A stretch of DNA of 25,022 bases. Origin: a virus. The position numbers and the translations under genes are program-made. Under the pieces are notes generated by a model. That model had not been told where the DNA came from. It did no database searches and saw only the letters and a list, made by a program, of their open reading frames with translations. This document shows, in pieces, positions 12,601 to 19,764 of this stretch. Where the stretch lies: the IMG/VR virus record IMGVR_UViG_3300037071_000433, positions 1-25,022 of that record; one strand, given 5' to 3'. Position 1 is the first letter of the stretch; the number at the start of each line of letters is the position of its first letter.

Positions 12601-14972
12601 CCTGCACGGTTCTCCGCTCCAGAGCGGGTCTGGATACGCATGGTCTGGTAGACTTCGTTTGCGGCGTCCTTGTTGATCCCTGTGACCTTGCCTGTGTGTG
12701 TCACACGTTGTAGGTATCGCTTGCCACGGTCAAGGCTGTCCATAACTGATTGCATCGGGTTGACTGTAGAAGCCTTGAAAACGTCAACAGGCAAGCTGCT
12801 GGCAGTGACACCACCGATAGTAGCAGAGCCGGGTACTTGTCTGGTCGGATCGGTCCTACTAGCCAGTATCGGGTTCTCACGGGCGTACCGGACAATCCTA
12901 GAGGACTGACTGATACCCAAACCGAAGCCCAACGCACCTAAACCACCAATGACGATACCCTGCGGCGAAGCATCGTTGGCAGCTACTGGCCCACCGGGAG
13001 TATTCACAATGATCGGGGGCTTACCGAAGACACTGGCAGCATGAGCACTAGGGATAATTGGTCCTAGAGGCTTGGACTCAGCCCATTTCGCAATGAGCGG
13101 GTTGGCATACTCCATCCCTGCCCCAGTTAATAGATTGATACCTGTCTTGACAATGTTCGGACTTAGGTTCGAGCCGACGAACTCTCCCGCAGCCGCGCCG
13201 GGCGGACGGTTGTTCGGATCGATACCAACAGCAGAGCGCATTGTGTTCTGCCAGTCCATCATTCTCTGTGCATTCTCCAAAGAATAGCCCTGCCATTCAG
13301 GCTGATCGAGGAAGATGCCACCTGCTGCCTGTCCGAATGACTTCATTCCGTAATAGGTATTCGTCGGGATAGAGGCAATGCCAGCCCCAGCACCTTGGAC
13401 AAAGCCTGCAATCTGCTCGGCACTCGGAAGCTCAGGGCCTGTACCTTTCAATGCGTCTGTAACGGCACGCACGGCGAGGCTAGGCGCACCTATCGGACCC
13501 TGCGAAAGCGGGACCAGATACTGTGCAGCCTTCATGGCATTTTGAAGGAACGACTTGGTTTCTGCCTCGGCTTTCTCCGCTTGGATATCGCTAGGTGCTT
13601 TGACTTCCGGTGCAGTCTCTACCGGCCGGTTCTGGTCTTGATAGGCACGGATCGTCGAGAACATCGAAGGATTGGTGGCTTCTGTTGTCATGGAGAAGTC
13701 GCCGGTGTCCATACCGGGGATCGGCATAGTCCGTTCCAGTGGTGCCTGACCGGGTAGAACCTCCTGCGGCATGTCTGTGTGTGTCACACGAGATGTTGCA
13801 GCACGTCGAGCAGGTACAGTCGTCTGCCCAGAGCGGTCCCCTATTGGGCCTGCCGCTCGGACCCGTTCTGCAACAGCCTTGATCTTCTCTATGGGTGTCC
13901 CCTGAGACAATGCCATAACTTGGGCACGCTCGCCGGGAGTTTCCATACTACCCTTTTCAAGGCCGGGCTTCTGCAAAGCTGTCAACGTGGGGTTCATGAA
14001 CTCGTTAAGGTCCTCACGCGACCCACCAGCCTGTGCGACGGCATTTTGTAGCATCTTGACGAACGTGTTACCGTAGTAGGACTCTTTTCCTCCTGTGATC
14101 TTTGAGCCTTCACGTCCACCGGGAGCAGATGTCCACTCAGCACTGAGAGCCCTTGACATTCTGCCAACGGCTGCCGGGTTGTCTTTGTTGGCTGCAAGGT
14201 CTTTTAACAGATCGCCAGACAGACCTTCGCTAGGGTTCCTTCTAACGTGCCGAGCATATACCTCCTGAGCCTTATCCCAATTACGGACGTTCTGGGCTTC
14301 CTCAGACCAGCCACGTACCTCCATGCCCGGATGCAGCTTCTGGCTGCGGGCGACGTTCTCGTAATAGGTAGCGGTGGTCTCCTGATAACGCCCTGATGCA
14401 TACGACCTACCAGCACCGCCCACGAAACCTTTCATGTGTGGATAGGCTTTGTGTGGATGCTCCATCGTATTGGGGTCGAATTGTGCCCCACCGACCATGG
14501 TATTCCAGCCAGCACGCTTTCCACCTTGGAAGGCCGGTTCTGCCTCACGTGTGGCAATGGTATCAAGCAAAGCCATGCCCTCGGCAGGGATACCCGCCTT
14601 GGCAGCACGTACAGCAACATCTCTGGACGGACTTGCCTCTGGTGTGAGGCCCTCGGGACGAATGGGCGCACCCATATTCGCGACGCCCGGAGGCAACTCT
14701 AAGGGTTCAGGCGCAACTGGAGGTTGTACCGGCTGCCCTGTAGCGGCTGCATGTGCAAAGCCAGCCTTGAGCCCTTCGATCCCAGCCGCACGCAGTTGGT
14801 CAGTCTGCGCCGGGCTGGGACCAAGGTCTTTCGGGACTATTAAGTCTGCAACCGGAGGTAGTGGCTGCTGAACAGCCTGTTGCATCTTGAGAAGTTCAAG
14901 TTTCTTTGCTACGTCCTGATCGAGAGGAAGTTCCTCGGCGGGGTCTTCGACAGGAATATCAAGCTCGTCCAT
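9645..14972 (-). CDS. Giant ejection protein with GH104 lytic transglycosylase domain
   Basis: 1775 residues, ATG at 14972 after GGAGG. The first 130 residues are helical, then proline rich. Residues about 131-310 resemble the GH104 lytic transglycosylases (lambda R type): LLDTIATREAE, WNTMVGGAQF, HP near 172, ASGRYQETTATYY (192-204) and EWTSAPGG (279-286). E143 or E145 is the likely catalytic glutamate. The rest is alanine-rich and helical, with a hydrophobic stretch at 671-689 and others further on. Being last after smaller internal virion genes, it corresponds in position and kind to T7 gp16: packed in the head, ejected, and opening peptidoglycan for DNA entry. The T7 protein carries an SLT-type domain instead and is shorter. 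Two palindrome copies lie inside. Confidence 0.82.
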   Translation of the reverse strand: MDELDIPVEDPAEELPLDQDVAKKLELLKMQQAVQQPLPPVADLIVPKDLGPSPAQTDQLRAAGIEGLKAGFAHAAATGQPVQPPVAPEPLELPPGVANMGAPIRPEGLTPEASPSRDVAVRAAKAGIPAEGMALLDTIATREAEPAFQGGKRAGWNTMVGGAQFDPNTMEHPHKAYPHMKGFVGGAGRSYASGRYQETTATYYENVARSQKLHPGMEVRGWSEEAQNVRNWDKAQEVYARHVRRNPSEGLSGDLLKDLAANKDNPAAVGRMSRALSAEWTSAPGGREGSKITGGKESYYGNTFVKMLQNAVAQAGGSREDLNEFMNPTLTALQKPGLEKGSMETPGERAQVMALSQGTPIEKIKAVAERVRAAGPIGDRSGQTTVPARRAATSRVTHTDMPQEVLPGQAPLERTMPIPGMDTGDFSMTTEATNPSMFSTIRAYQDQNRPVETAPEVKAPSDIQAEKAEAETKSFLQNAMKAAQYLVPLSQGPIGAPSLAVRAVTDALKGTGPELPSAEQIAGFVQGAGAGIASIPTNTYYGMKSFGQAAGGIFLDQPEWQGYSLENAQRMMDWQNTMRSAVGIDPNNRPPGAAAGEFVGSNLSPNIVKTGINLLTGAGMEYANPLIAKWAESKPLGPIIPSAHAASVFGKPPIIVNTPGGPVAANDASPQGIVIGGLGALGFGLGISQSSRIVRYARENPILASRTDPTRQVPGSATIGGVTASSLPVDVFKASTVNPMQSVMDSLDRGKRYLQRVTHTGKVTGINKDAANEVYQTMRIQTRSGAENRAGQALINGEMKTDQFHFQLPKDVAPIAKLHEFAEKNREFPEYLRLRAIQDEIQFNRGYNAGRPNAAQSRLIPPRIPRPETFNDHQNNHWNHRTAAHAVIAMDAANPEFRKMYGDYQANLAETRRFSSDGQHAPENPTDLAVKALSQPTLPIFSSTQQTKNMFDRVLNGDSPLRLAEDNMKKAIMRAMSHDADQRYVNFSRAEIPTSFKEVTPEWVRDRGQVARAQGAILRRKENGEYKYWVGDPFVVSVLNNDSAPVATLGKVVVGAKRLFEQTTTGKYAPWFPLTSVPRTMGQGIVTAPPISSTGRFGRPIGPAGPISAAVGFAANITPRAMKSVAPTVKWFEDAIMSTPLGQMLDPKYHNLMSRAMHDAYNKSFYNRMLLAGAYGPDALNTLTTDSAAHITRLKTQVRNPHMRAILDTLQHSQSMWAKFLRAGAGTVTKPLKAFNTTKEAFNESVQFGWAYKAHGMGGGAKKGGRLLSDAEVAEMMRDYTGDPMVKGNPWTRGEGGSKQLLRFTGTPGQEARAKGYAGTGVTMQGWRAITPWAGVLVQSPASTLAALRDNPVRANLAMTTAAVVPELIAYMWNMAHGQKALSYALDERGEHRNTHSVYFFNPEFPDQPWKGWEIPMPQEFIFTRAMTRSFANQFMGRASDTIKTELWDALKSFYFGGVQPPIPPPAAALLGLSGIATPEGYFNMRQQREHAFAGPGKENRIELMWRNIMPSISDISLAAMTAGWESEGSDWKDFSVKDAAKGAVYRTQTRVPIIGGPGRLPASSAKTDQLFNYQRQIDDLNARYNKWDKAAGAIDPNKGRGVSAGGIAKTKAFVGQQPPAEGKGGTIPIEGIVPPSNNKLYNLFMKEMANTYNQDSPDKGGIGFKALWKNHDIYKKKLDALNVTHAGTEAQYVKNMQEKWPKTRAYLEKNGIDPLNYREVRDFYSNRVVQAQLRILQTIQATEQKFNKDPRIRKLLKPGQEFKLDLLDPNSSGP
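10326..10342 (-). repeat. Possible diverged palindrome (CTGTGTA-CGA-TACACAG)
   Basis: A perfect 17-base inverted repeat with the same geometry as the family (7-bp arms, 3-base centre). It differs by a paired change, G to A on one arm and C to T on the other, plus a different centre. It lies inside the giant ejection gene. Whether it belongs to the family is unsure. Confidence 0.35.
12693..12706 (-). repeat. Dispersed palindrome, copy 7 (inside the giant gene)
   Basis: On the + strand TGTGTG-TGT-CACAC; on the coding strand GTGTGACACACACA, read as VTHT. The outermost base pair is missing. Confidence 0.75.
13776..13789 (-). repeat. Dispersed palindrome, copy 8 (inside the giant gene)
   Basis: Same 14 bases as copy 7, again read as RVTHT in the coding strand (residues 395-399 of the giant protein), 1.1 kb away in an unrelated part of the same protein. 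Confidence 0.75.
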
Positions 14973-14973
14973 A

Positions 14974-15231
14974 TTAGCCTCCGAAGAGCATATCCATAAT
15001 ATCTATCTCGCCACCACCGGGCTGTGTTGGTTGTGGACCAACAGTCCCCGGTTGGCCGGGCACTAGTTGGGATGGTTGACTGCCGTATGCTAAGTCTTCA
15101 TTAGGCTCCATGCCAACGTCGAGCATAGGGTTGCCCGGCATTGGCATCTGTTGTTTTGGATCGAGGCTCGCCTTCTGTTGCATGAGTTGCTGAATAATAG
15201 AGAGCCTCGGGTCCGGTGCCATTCCCATCAT
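14974..15231 (-). CDS. Small proline/glutamine-rich structural protein
   Basis: 85 residues, ATG at 15231 preceded by AGGAGG. Rich in methionine, proline, glutamine and glycine (LIIQQLMQQ-like helix near the start, then VPGQPGTVGPQPTQPGGGE), ending in the short acidic, hydrophobic tail IDIMDMLFGG. The stop TAA is one base from the giant ejection gene's ATG, so the two are coupled. It is unlikely to be enzymatic; a virion or scaffold-like partner of the ejection proteins is inferred from position only. Confidence 0.7.
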   Translation of the reverse strand: MMGMAPDPRLSIIQQLMQQKASLDPKQQMPMPGNPMLDVGMEPNEDLAYGSQPSQLVPGQPGTVGPQPTQPGGGEIDIMDMLFGG

Positions 15232-15241
15232 GTTAGCCTCC

Positions 15242-15256
15242 TGTGTGTGTCACACA
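15242..15256 (-). repeat. Dispersed palindrome, copy 9 (intergenic leader)
   Basis: TGTGTG-TGT-CACACA in the 28-base gap between two late genes. In the direction of transcription the order is stop codon, element, then AGGAGG and ATG. Confidence 0.85.
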
Positions 15257-15259
15257 CGA

Positions 15260-15781
15260 TTAATATTCGTCGGCCTCAGACGGTGCGGGACCACCTTCCT
15301 CGGGTACTTCTGATGGCTCTCCACCGCCACCCTCGCCGAGGTACTCTGCCGCAGCACCTTCGCCGAACTGGGCATCGAAGCTTGCGACTGCATCAGGGTT
15401 CGGGTCCTGCATCAGTCGATCGATATCATTCTGGGTCGGAGCGTCTACACCGTCCCATGTGTTGCCTGCCTGATCGATCTGATCGGAGGCCATCTGCTCG
15501 GGGTCGGGGGGAGCTACACCTTCAGCTTCCGGTGGAAGCTCCCCCTCCCCTGATGGACCTGCCCCGCCCATATCAGGAGGCATGGGCTGCGGTCCGCCAC
15601 CGGGTCCTTGCATCATGGCAGCACCGGGAGGGGCACCACCACCACCAGCACCTCCCATAAGCTGTTGCAGCATCTCGGGAGGAATGCCCATCTGTTGGGC
15701 TCCCTGCATCATAGCCTTCATGGCATTGGGGTCCTGCATGAGACCTTGGAACGCCTGTAACATTGCTGCTGGATTGGCCAT
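15260..15781 (-). CDS. Gly/Pro/Met-rich structural protein, acidic C-terminus
   Basis: 173 residues. ATG 15781 (MANPAAMLQAFQGL) is chosen because GAGGA lies just upstream and it abuts the previous gene's stop; the longer open frame runs into that gene. The N-terminal helix (LQAFQGLMQDPNAMKAMMQG) is methionine and glutamine rich and resembles substrate-binding helices of chaperone-like proteins, but this may be composition only. The middle is a glycine/proline linker (GGAGGGGAPPGAAMMQGPGG), and the last 80 residues are strongly acidic. It is probably a virion or assembly protein; no family recognised. Confidence 0.7.
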   Translation of the reverse strand: MANPAAMLQAFQGLMQDPNAMKAMMQGAQQMGIPPEMLQQLMGGAGGGGAPPGAAMMQGPGGGPQPMPPDMGGAGPSGEGELPPEAEGVAPPDPEQMASDQIDQAGNTWDGVDAPTQNDIDRLMQDPNPDAVASFDAQFGEGAAAEYLGEGGGGEPSEVPEEGGPAPSEADEY

Positions 15782-15782
15782 A

Positions 15783-16952
15783 TTAGTCCTCATCCTCTGT
15801 TGCTTGTACTGCGGTGTCACCTTCGACGTTTGCACTATTACGTCGAGTGTATGCACCGGGGTTCTGGTTTACGTCCTCCTGTGTAGGTGTCTTCTTCACA
15901 GGCGGAGCCCCTGCTTGGTCTATTGTTGCCCTAGCCAATGCCTCGGCACTGGGTTGCTGTGGCCCTTTCGTGGCAGGTGCCTCTCCACCTTCCTCAGCAG
16001 CCGCACGCCTTCCCCTTTCGTCGAAGCGTTGCTGAATAGCTTTCGGCTCAATTGACTTGTTGTAGGCCGGTATCTTGTAGCTAGCAGCTAGTATCTTGTC
16101 CTCCTCCATCGTGATCTTCTCGGGGGACTTCTTTTCCTTCTCGCGTAGCTTTTGAAGTGCAGTGTTCGCAGCTACGTTGTCCCCCGGATCAACCCCGAGG
16201 ATAGCATAGTAATTCTGGCTTGAGCCATAGGCTTGAGACTGCTTCTGGGTGGACTTCGGGTACTTGAATTTCTTCGACTCCATGTCCACCGAACTCTTCA
16301 TGTCTCCTCTAGGCTGTATGCCAACTGGTGGCGGGGGTGGCACAGGCGACGGCGCCACCGAAGGTGCAGGAGGCGTAACCGCACCTTGACTAGCAGGTGC
16401 AGCCTGCCGGTCCCCGCCAGAACGTCGAGCGGCTAATTGTTGAGCCATCTCTCTTTGTTGAGCCGCTTTGATTTCGTCTGGGGAAGCCTCCCTTACTCCG
16501 GGTGTGGGTACTTGACTCATGGGGTTACGTCCCTCCATGGCCTTTACCTGTCCCATGAAGTCTTCCATTCTCGTCACTGGCGGACCAGCTTTCACCGGCT
16601 CTAGGGGCACGTTGCGTTTCGCTGCCTCCATCTCCAGAGCCTTCTTTATGAAATCGGCCGACGAAATAGCCGGTGCTCCAGCTTGTTGAGGAGCCGCTGC
16701 CTGTGGTGCAGGTTGAGGGCGAGGCCGAGGCAGAGGTACAGCTTCCTGTTGTGGAGCAGGAGCAGCTTGTTGTGGAGCAGGAGCAGCCTGTTGCGGTGGT
16801 CTGTATCCGGGTCGTTGGACAACTTGTTCTTGAGGGACACCCATCATCCTCCCTGCCAAAATACGTTGACTGGCGTCAGAACGCGGTGCAGGTTGGGGCC
16901 TCATGGCTTGCATTGCCATCTTCATCATAGGAGGTGCATTCGGTCCTGACAT
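15783..16952 (-). CDS. Pro/Ala/Gln-rich ejection or scaffold-like protein
   Basis: 389 residues, ATG 16952 after CGGAGG. Long disordered stretches are rich in proline, alanine and glutamine (QAAPAPQQAAPAPQQ near residues 55-70, VPPPPPVG near 215), alternating with charged helices (FIKKALEMEAAKRN, IKAAQQREMAQQLAARRSGG, LQKLREKEKKSPEK). Part of the proline region is encoded by a 21-bp tandem duplication. There are no cysteines or membrane segments. It sits between two other internal-virion-type genes, so it may be an ejected protein or an internal scaffold. Function not recognised. Confidence 0.72.
   Translation of the reverse strand: MSGPNAPPMMKMAMQAMRPQPAPRSDASQRILAGRMMGVPQEQVVQRPGYRPPQQAAPAPQQAAPAPQQEAVPLPRPRPQPAPQAAAPQQAGAPAISSADFIKKALEMEAAKRNVPLEPVKAGPPVTRMEDFMGQVKAMEGRNPMSQVPTPGVREASPDEIKAAQQREMAQQLAARRSGGDRQAAPASQGAVTPPAPSVAPSPVPPPPPVGIQPRGDMKSSVDMESKKFKYPKSTQKQSQAYGSSQNYYAILGVDPGDNVAANTALQKLREKEKKSPEKITMEEDKILAASYKIPAYNKSIEPKAIQQRFDERGRRAAAEEGGEAPATKGPQQPSAEALARATIDQAGAPPVKKTPTQEDVNQNPGAYTRRNSANVEGDTAVQATEDED
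16747..16788 (-). repeat. 21-bp tandem duplication
   Basis: Two adjacent 21-base units (16747-16767 and 16768-16788), identical except for the last base, encode a repeated QAAPAPQ-type heptapeptide in the proline-rich protein. The unit keeps the reading frame. It is likely a recent slippage duplication. Confidence 0.8.
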
Positions 16953-16963
16953 CTAAGCCTCCG

Positions 16964-16978
16964 TGTGTGTGTCACACA
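16964..16978 (-). repeat. Dispersed palindrome, copy 10 (intergenic leader)
   Basis: TGTGTG-TGT-CACACA in the 27-base gap between two late genes. Read with transcription it follows the TAG stop and runs directly into CGGAGG, the ribosome site of the next gene. Confidence 0.85.
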
Positions 16979-16979
16979 T

Positions 16980-17954
16980 CTAGAAAATGTTTTCGCTGTA
17001 TCCGTATCCGGGGACGTTCTGAGCGTAAGAAGACTCGCCTGCCGTGTTGAGCCCGCTGTCATCTTCTTTCGTCTTGCCACCACTCTTGATGCTGGCTAGT
17101 ATTTTGGCCAGTCCACTGAAATCAGGTGACTTACCTGCTGCGCTCGCCATACCGCTAAAAGCCCCCGATACTCCCTCAGTTCCGGCGGCGAACGCCCTCT
17201 GCATTGCTTGGCTCTGGTTCGATATCGCTGAGCCAAGGTCTGCATTGAGCGACGACTTAGGCATGTCAGGCATGTTACCGCCCTGCTGCATAAGGTCCGC
17301 CCACATCTTAAGCCGAGGACCGTATTCTGTCTCATGCGCTGCTTGCCTTGCTGCACGCTCTTGCACAGCTTGGTTACGAGCTTGTAACATAGTGCTTTTC
17401 TGCTCGCTGCCCAGCTTCTGATCCACAGCATTGATGATCTCCTCGGCCTTGGCTCCGGTTCCCATCCTAGCTGCTTGCCGCATCAATAGAGCCTGATCCG
17501 CCTTGGACCTAGCCATATTGTTTGTGGCCATAAGCTGGGTTAGGTCATTTCGGATCGACAGTTCACTGGGCGGCTGTGCGTACTGGTACGCATTCATCGC
17601 TCGGTTGTAAGGCTCCTTAGCCTCTTCCGAACGCTTCTGCACAGCCGACCTGATCTTGCGGGCAGCAGGAGCATCCTGAGTGAGTTGGAGACGCTGCTCC
17701 TTCTCACCCGCTTGGGATATCTCCTTCTGCATAGGCGTGAGCTTGGTCATCCACTTGTTCAGACCAGAGTCAAAGTACGTCTCGTTTCCGTAGGCGTCCT
17801 GACGACCAGCCTGAGCAAATCGATCTTGCTCACGCGCACGCTGCTTCTGCCAGTTGAACTGGGCGTACTGTAAGTTCAACTGGGCTGCTTGGGCTTGGGC
17901 TTGCAACCCAATCCCAACCAGACTTGTGACTGCGCCTAGCATTGCACCAATCAT
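16980..17954 (-). CDS. Internal virion (ejection) protein, gp14-like by position
   Basis: 324 residues, ATG 17954 after AAGGGAG. A short hydrophobic N-terminus (MIGAMLGAVTSLVGIGLQAQ) leads into a long glutamine- and alanine-rich helical region (LNLQYAQFNWQKQRAREQD), then a small-residue C-terminal part. The hydrophobic start followed by long amphipathic helices is typical of T7 gp14-type internal proteins that line the ejection conduit in the cell envelope, and the place after the GNAT-like gene agrees with T7 order. It ends in YGYSENIF, resembling the end of the preceding gene product. Confidence 0.65.
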   Translation of the reverse strand: MIGAMLGAVTSLVGIGLQAQAQAAQLNLQYAQFNWQKQRAREQDRFAQAGRQDAYGNETYFDSGLNKWMTKLTPMQKEISQAGEKEQRLQLTQDAPAARKIRSAVQKRSEEAKEPYNRAMNAYQYAQPPSELSIRNDLTQLMATNNMARSKADQALLMRQAARMGTGAKAEEIINAVDQKLGSEQKSTMLQARNQAVQERAARQAAHETEYGPRLKMWADLMQQGGNMPDMPKSSLNADLGSAISNQSQAMQRAFAAGTEGVSGAFSGMASAAGKSPDFSGLAKILASIKSGGKTKEDDSGLNTAGESSYAQNVPGYGYSENIF

Positions 17955-17965
17955 TGACTTACTCC

Positions 17966-17984
17966 CTTGTGTGTGTCACACAAG
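17966..17984 (-). repeat. Dispersed palindrome, copy 11 (best copy, 8-bp arms)
   Basis: CTTGTGTG-TGT-CACACAAG, perfect 8-bp arms. It lies just after the previous stop (TAG) and just before the next gene. In mRNA sense the right arm ends in AAG, the first bases of AAGGGAG, so a folded hairpin would partly cover the ribosome site. Confidence 0.9.
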
Positions 17985-18893
17985 CTAGAAGATGCTGTTC
18001 GGATTAGACGCGGAGTCACCTGTATTTTCTTCGTCTTCCCCGAGCACTCCTGAAGCTGCCTTCGGATTAAACGCCGTATTCCCTGCTCCCTGAGCAGCGC
18101 CTCCGATTGCGGCAAGTCCAGCAGTGTTAAAGAGTTTTCCGGGCAGCCCTGAGCGTATCTGATCGCCCAGACCTGATAGGAAGTCTGTAAACCCTTGATC
18201 TGCCTCAGACTGGAAGGAATATGGATCGAAGTCCGTACCCAACTGCAAATCGCCGGCTGTTTGTCGAGCACTATTGGCAATGTCACGCAGCTTCTGCTGT
18301 TGGCTCGCAAGAACTCCAGTTCCGACTTCATTGAGTCTGGTCCTAGCTCCAGCCCTTTGATTTTCCAGATCGCCCTTCGCGGCTTCGTACCCTCCAGCAG
18401 TAAGCACACCGCGATCAAGCATGTTCCTGATGATCTGATCGGCATCTGTGAATTGCTCCGTCTCGATGCTCTGCAAGTATGGGTCATCAAGCGTCCACGG
18501 GACTCGCTTTGTCTCCCAGTTTGGAGCGAACATCGTGTTCAAGGTGTTTTGAGCCTTCATACGCTCTCCAGATTGGAGAGTGTCCCAGATGGATGATCCA
18601 GCAGATTGGAATGCCTGTCCGGGGTTCTCGTCTGTCGGCGAGATACCAGACAATATGGAGTTCAACTGTTCGTCAATCGACCCCTGATACTTGGATGGAT
18701 CGACGCCGCGACCTGTGAAGTAGTTACCCACAGAGCTTGTGGCACCGGAACGTGCAGACGTGCGCATACCGGCGAGTTCCTGTTTCTTCTGTTCAGCCAT
18801 TTGCTTCTCTTCCGCTCGCCGCCTATCTTCAGCGGCAATACGGGATTGCTCTACGGCCAAGCTGTTATCGGCAGGAGGGGAAGGTGCAGACAT
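17985..18893 (-). CDS. Internal virion/structural protein
   Basis: 302 residues, ATG 18893 with CGGAGAAC upstream. The N-terminus is a highly charged helix (EDRRRAEEKQMAEQKKQELAG) with coiled-coil character. The middle has repeated helical stretches, and residues about 250-275 are small and hydrophobic (LFNTAGLAAIGGAAQGAG). The last residues, SNPNSIF, resemble the end of the next gene's product (SENIF). Length, composition and position between the GNAT-like protein and the gp14-like protein point to an ejected or internal virion protein. There is no enzymatic motif. Confidence 0.65.
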   Translation of the reverse strand: MSAPSPPADNSLAVEQSRIAAEDRRRAEEKQMAEQKKQELAGMRTSARSGATSSVGNYFTGRGVDPSKYQGSIDEQLNSILSGISPTDENPGQAFQSAGSSIWDTLQSGERMKAQNTLNTMFAPNWETKRVPWTLDDPYLQSIETEQFTDADQIIRNMLDRGVLTAGGYEAAKGDLENQRAGARTRLNEVGTGVLASQQQKLRDIANSARQTAGDLQLGTDFDPYSFQSEADQGFTDFLSGLGDQIRSGLPGKLFNTAGLAAIGGAAQGAGNTAFNPKAASGVLGEDEENTGDSASNPNSIF

Positions 18894-18895
18894 AA

Positions 18896-19405
18896 TCAGT
18901 TCTCCGGTTCAAGATGATAAATGGTGCCTACGGGCTTGAACCCTTGGCGGGTGAGTAGCATATTAAACGCTTCGTACTCCTTCGTGCCCGGAGGAAACGA
19001 CCCTCCAGAGTACGAAGCACGGATCAACTTAGCTCCCCGTGCCAGAGCCCATTCCTTGTAGACCTGAATAAGCTTGTTTGCGTTGTGCAAGGTGCGAAAC
19101 TCAGGTTCTACAAACAGAAAGATGTCGTCAGCAATCAAGTCAGTGGAGACCAAAGACATAACACAGAACCCACCGACCCCACCCTGCACCTCGTCGTGTG
19201 TGTCACACAAGACCCAGCAACCGAATGCTGCTGCATTGTCGATGTTGTGTTTCAGGACGTACTCGATACGGCTACGGTCCATCCTGAGCTTATTGTAGTT
19301 CGGGAGCTTCGGGACATGCTCGACGATAAGGTCGATCATCCTTGCGAAGTCCTTCTCTTTGTAGGCCCGAAGGTCTAACTGTTTACCCTGTAACGCCTCT
19401 TTCAT
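18896..19405 (-). CDS. GNAT-fold acetyltransferase-like protein
   Basis: 169 residues. There are two adjacent ATGs; the second (19405) is five bases from AGGAGG and is preferred. The pattern is GNAT-like: an N-terminal LDLRAYKEKDFARMIDLIVE, strands GGVGGFCVMSL and DIFLFVEPEFR, the helix NANKLIQVYKEWALARGAKL, and a C-terminal NMLLTRQGFKPVGTIYHLE. The canonical Q/RxxGxG/A acetyl-CoA loop is weak, so it may bind without catalysis. T7-like phages often carry such a protein at the head of the internal-virion genes (T7 gp13 position). Copy 12 of the palindrome, encoding CDTH, lies inside. Confidence 0.7.
   Translation of the reverse strand: MKEALQGKQLDLRAYKEKDFARMIDLIVEHVPKLPNYNKLRMDRSRIEYVLKHNIDNAAAFGCWVLCDTHDEVQGGVGGFCVMSLVSTDLIADDIFLFVEPEFRTLHNANKLIQVYKEWALARGAKLIRASYSGGSFPPGTKEYEAFNMLLTRQGFKPVGTIYHLEPEN
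19196..19209 (-). repeat. Dispersed palindrome, copy 12 (inside the GNAT gene)
   Basis: GTGTG-TGT-CACACA on the + strand; read as CDTH in the coding strand, in a loop of the GNAT-like protein. The outermost pair is C/A instead of T/A. Confidence 0.75.
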
Positions 19406-19414
19406 CATCGCCTC

Positions 19415-19588
19415 CTAACGGATCGGGCTTCCGAATGCATGTAGTCCAAGGATGCCGATCAGTATGAATAGAATGAACCATCCACCCCACGCACTCCATG
19501 CCGGGGCAGGCTGCCAAGGGTTAGCTCCCCAGATACCGAAGATGCCAACCAACACGTAGATCAACCAAAACCAAATGTTCGCACCCAT
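19415..19588 (-). CDS. Two-helix small membrane protein (holin candidate)
   Basis: 57 residues if started at ATG 19588, six bases after GGGAG; ATG 19594 makes an ATGA overlap with the preceding lipoprotein and is also possible. Two clear hydrophobic segments, IWFWLIYVLVGIFGIWGA and WGGWFILFILIGILGLHAF, flank a tryptophan- and proline-rich turn (NPWQPAPAWSA). Size and two-helix layout fit class II holins, and the neighbour is a lipoprotein that could be a spanin part. However, no endolysin gene is adjacent, so holin is a guess from architecture. Confidence 0.6.
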   Translation of the reverse strand: MGANIWFWLIYVLVGIFGIWGANPWQPAPAWSAWGGWFILFILIGILGLHAFGSPIR

Positions 19589-19590
19589 GT

Positions 19591-19761
19591 TCATCTCCCA
19601 TCGCATCTAGCAATCTGTACGAGATTGCGCGCTAGTAATCTACACTGCTCTCTAGCTGCCCTCGCGTCTGCATCGACCGTGGTCTCGAACTCTACTTGCT
19701 TCTCACGGTAGCCTACGCAACCGCTGAGTACCAGTGTTAATAGGATGATTACGCCTCTCAT
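19591..19761 (-). CDS. Small lipoprotein (outer-membrane spanin-like candidate)
   Basis: 56 residues. ATG 19761 has GAGGAG eight bases upstream, overlapping the end of the previous gene; the TGA is at 19591. It starts with a classic lipoprotein signal: MRGVIILLTLVLSGC, with lipobox LSGC and Cys15 as the modified residue. The mature part is about 42 residues, charged and helical (REKQVEFETTVDADARAARE), with two more cysteines. Rz1-like outer spanins are small lipoproteins of this kind, but no partner inner spanin is obvious nearby, and it is not proline rich as Rz1 usually is. Entry exclusion or another envelope role is possible. The lipoprotein call is firmer than the spanin one. Confidence 0.72.
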   Translation of the reverse strand: MRGVIILLTLVLSGCVGYREKQVEFETTVDADARAAREQCRLLARNLVQIARCDGR

Positions 19762-19764
19762 TGC

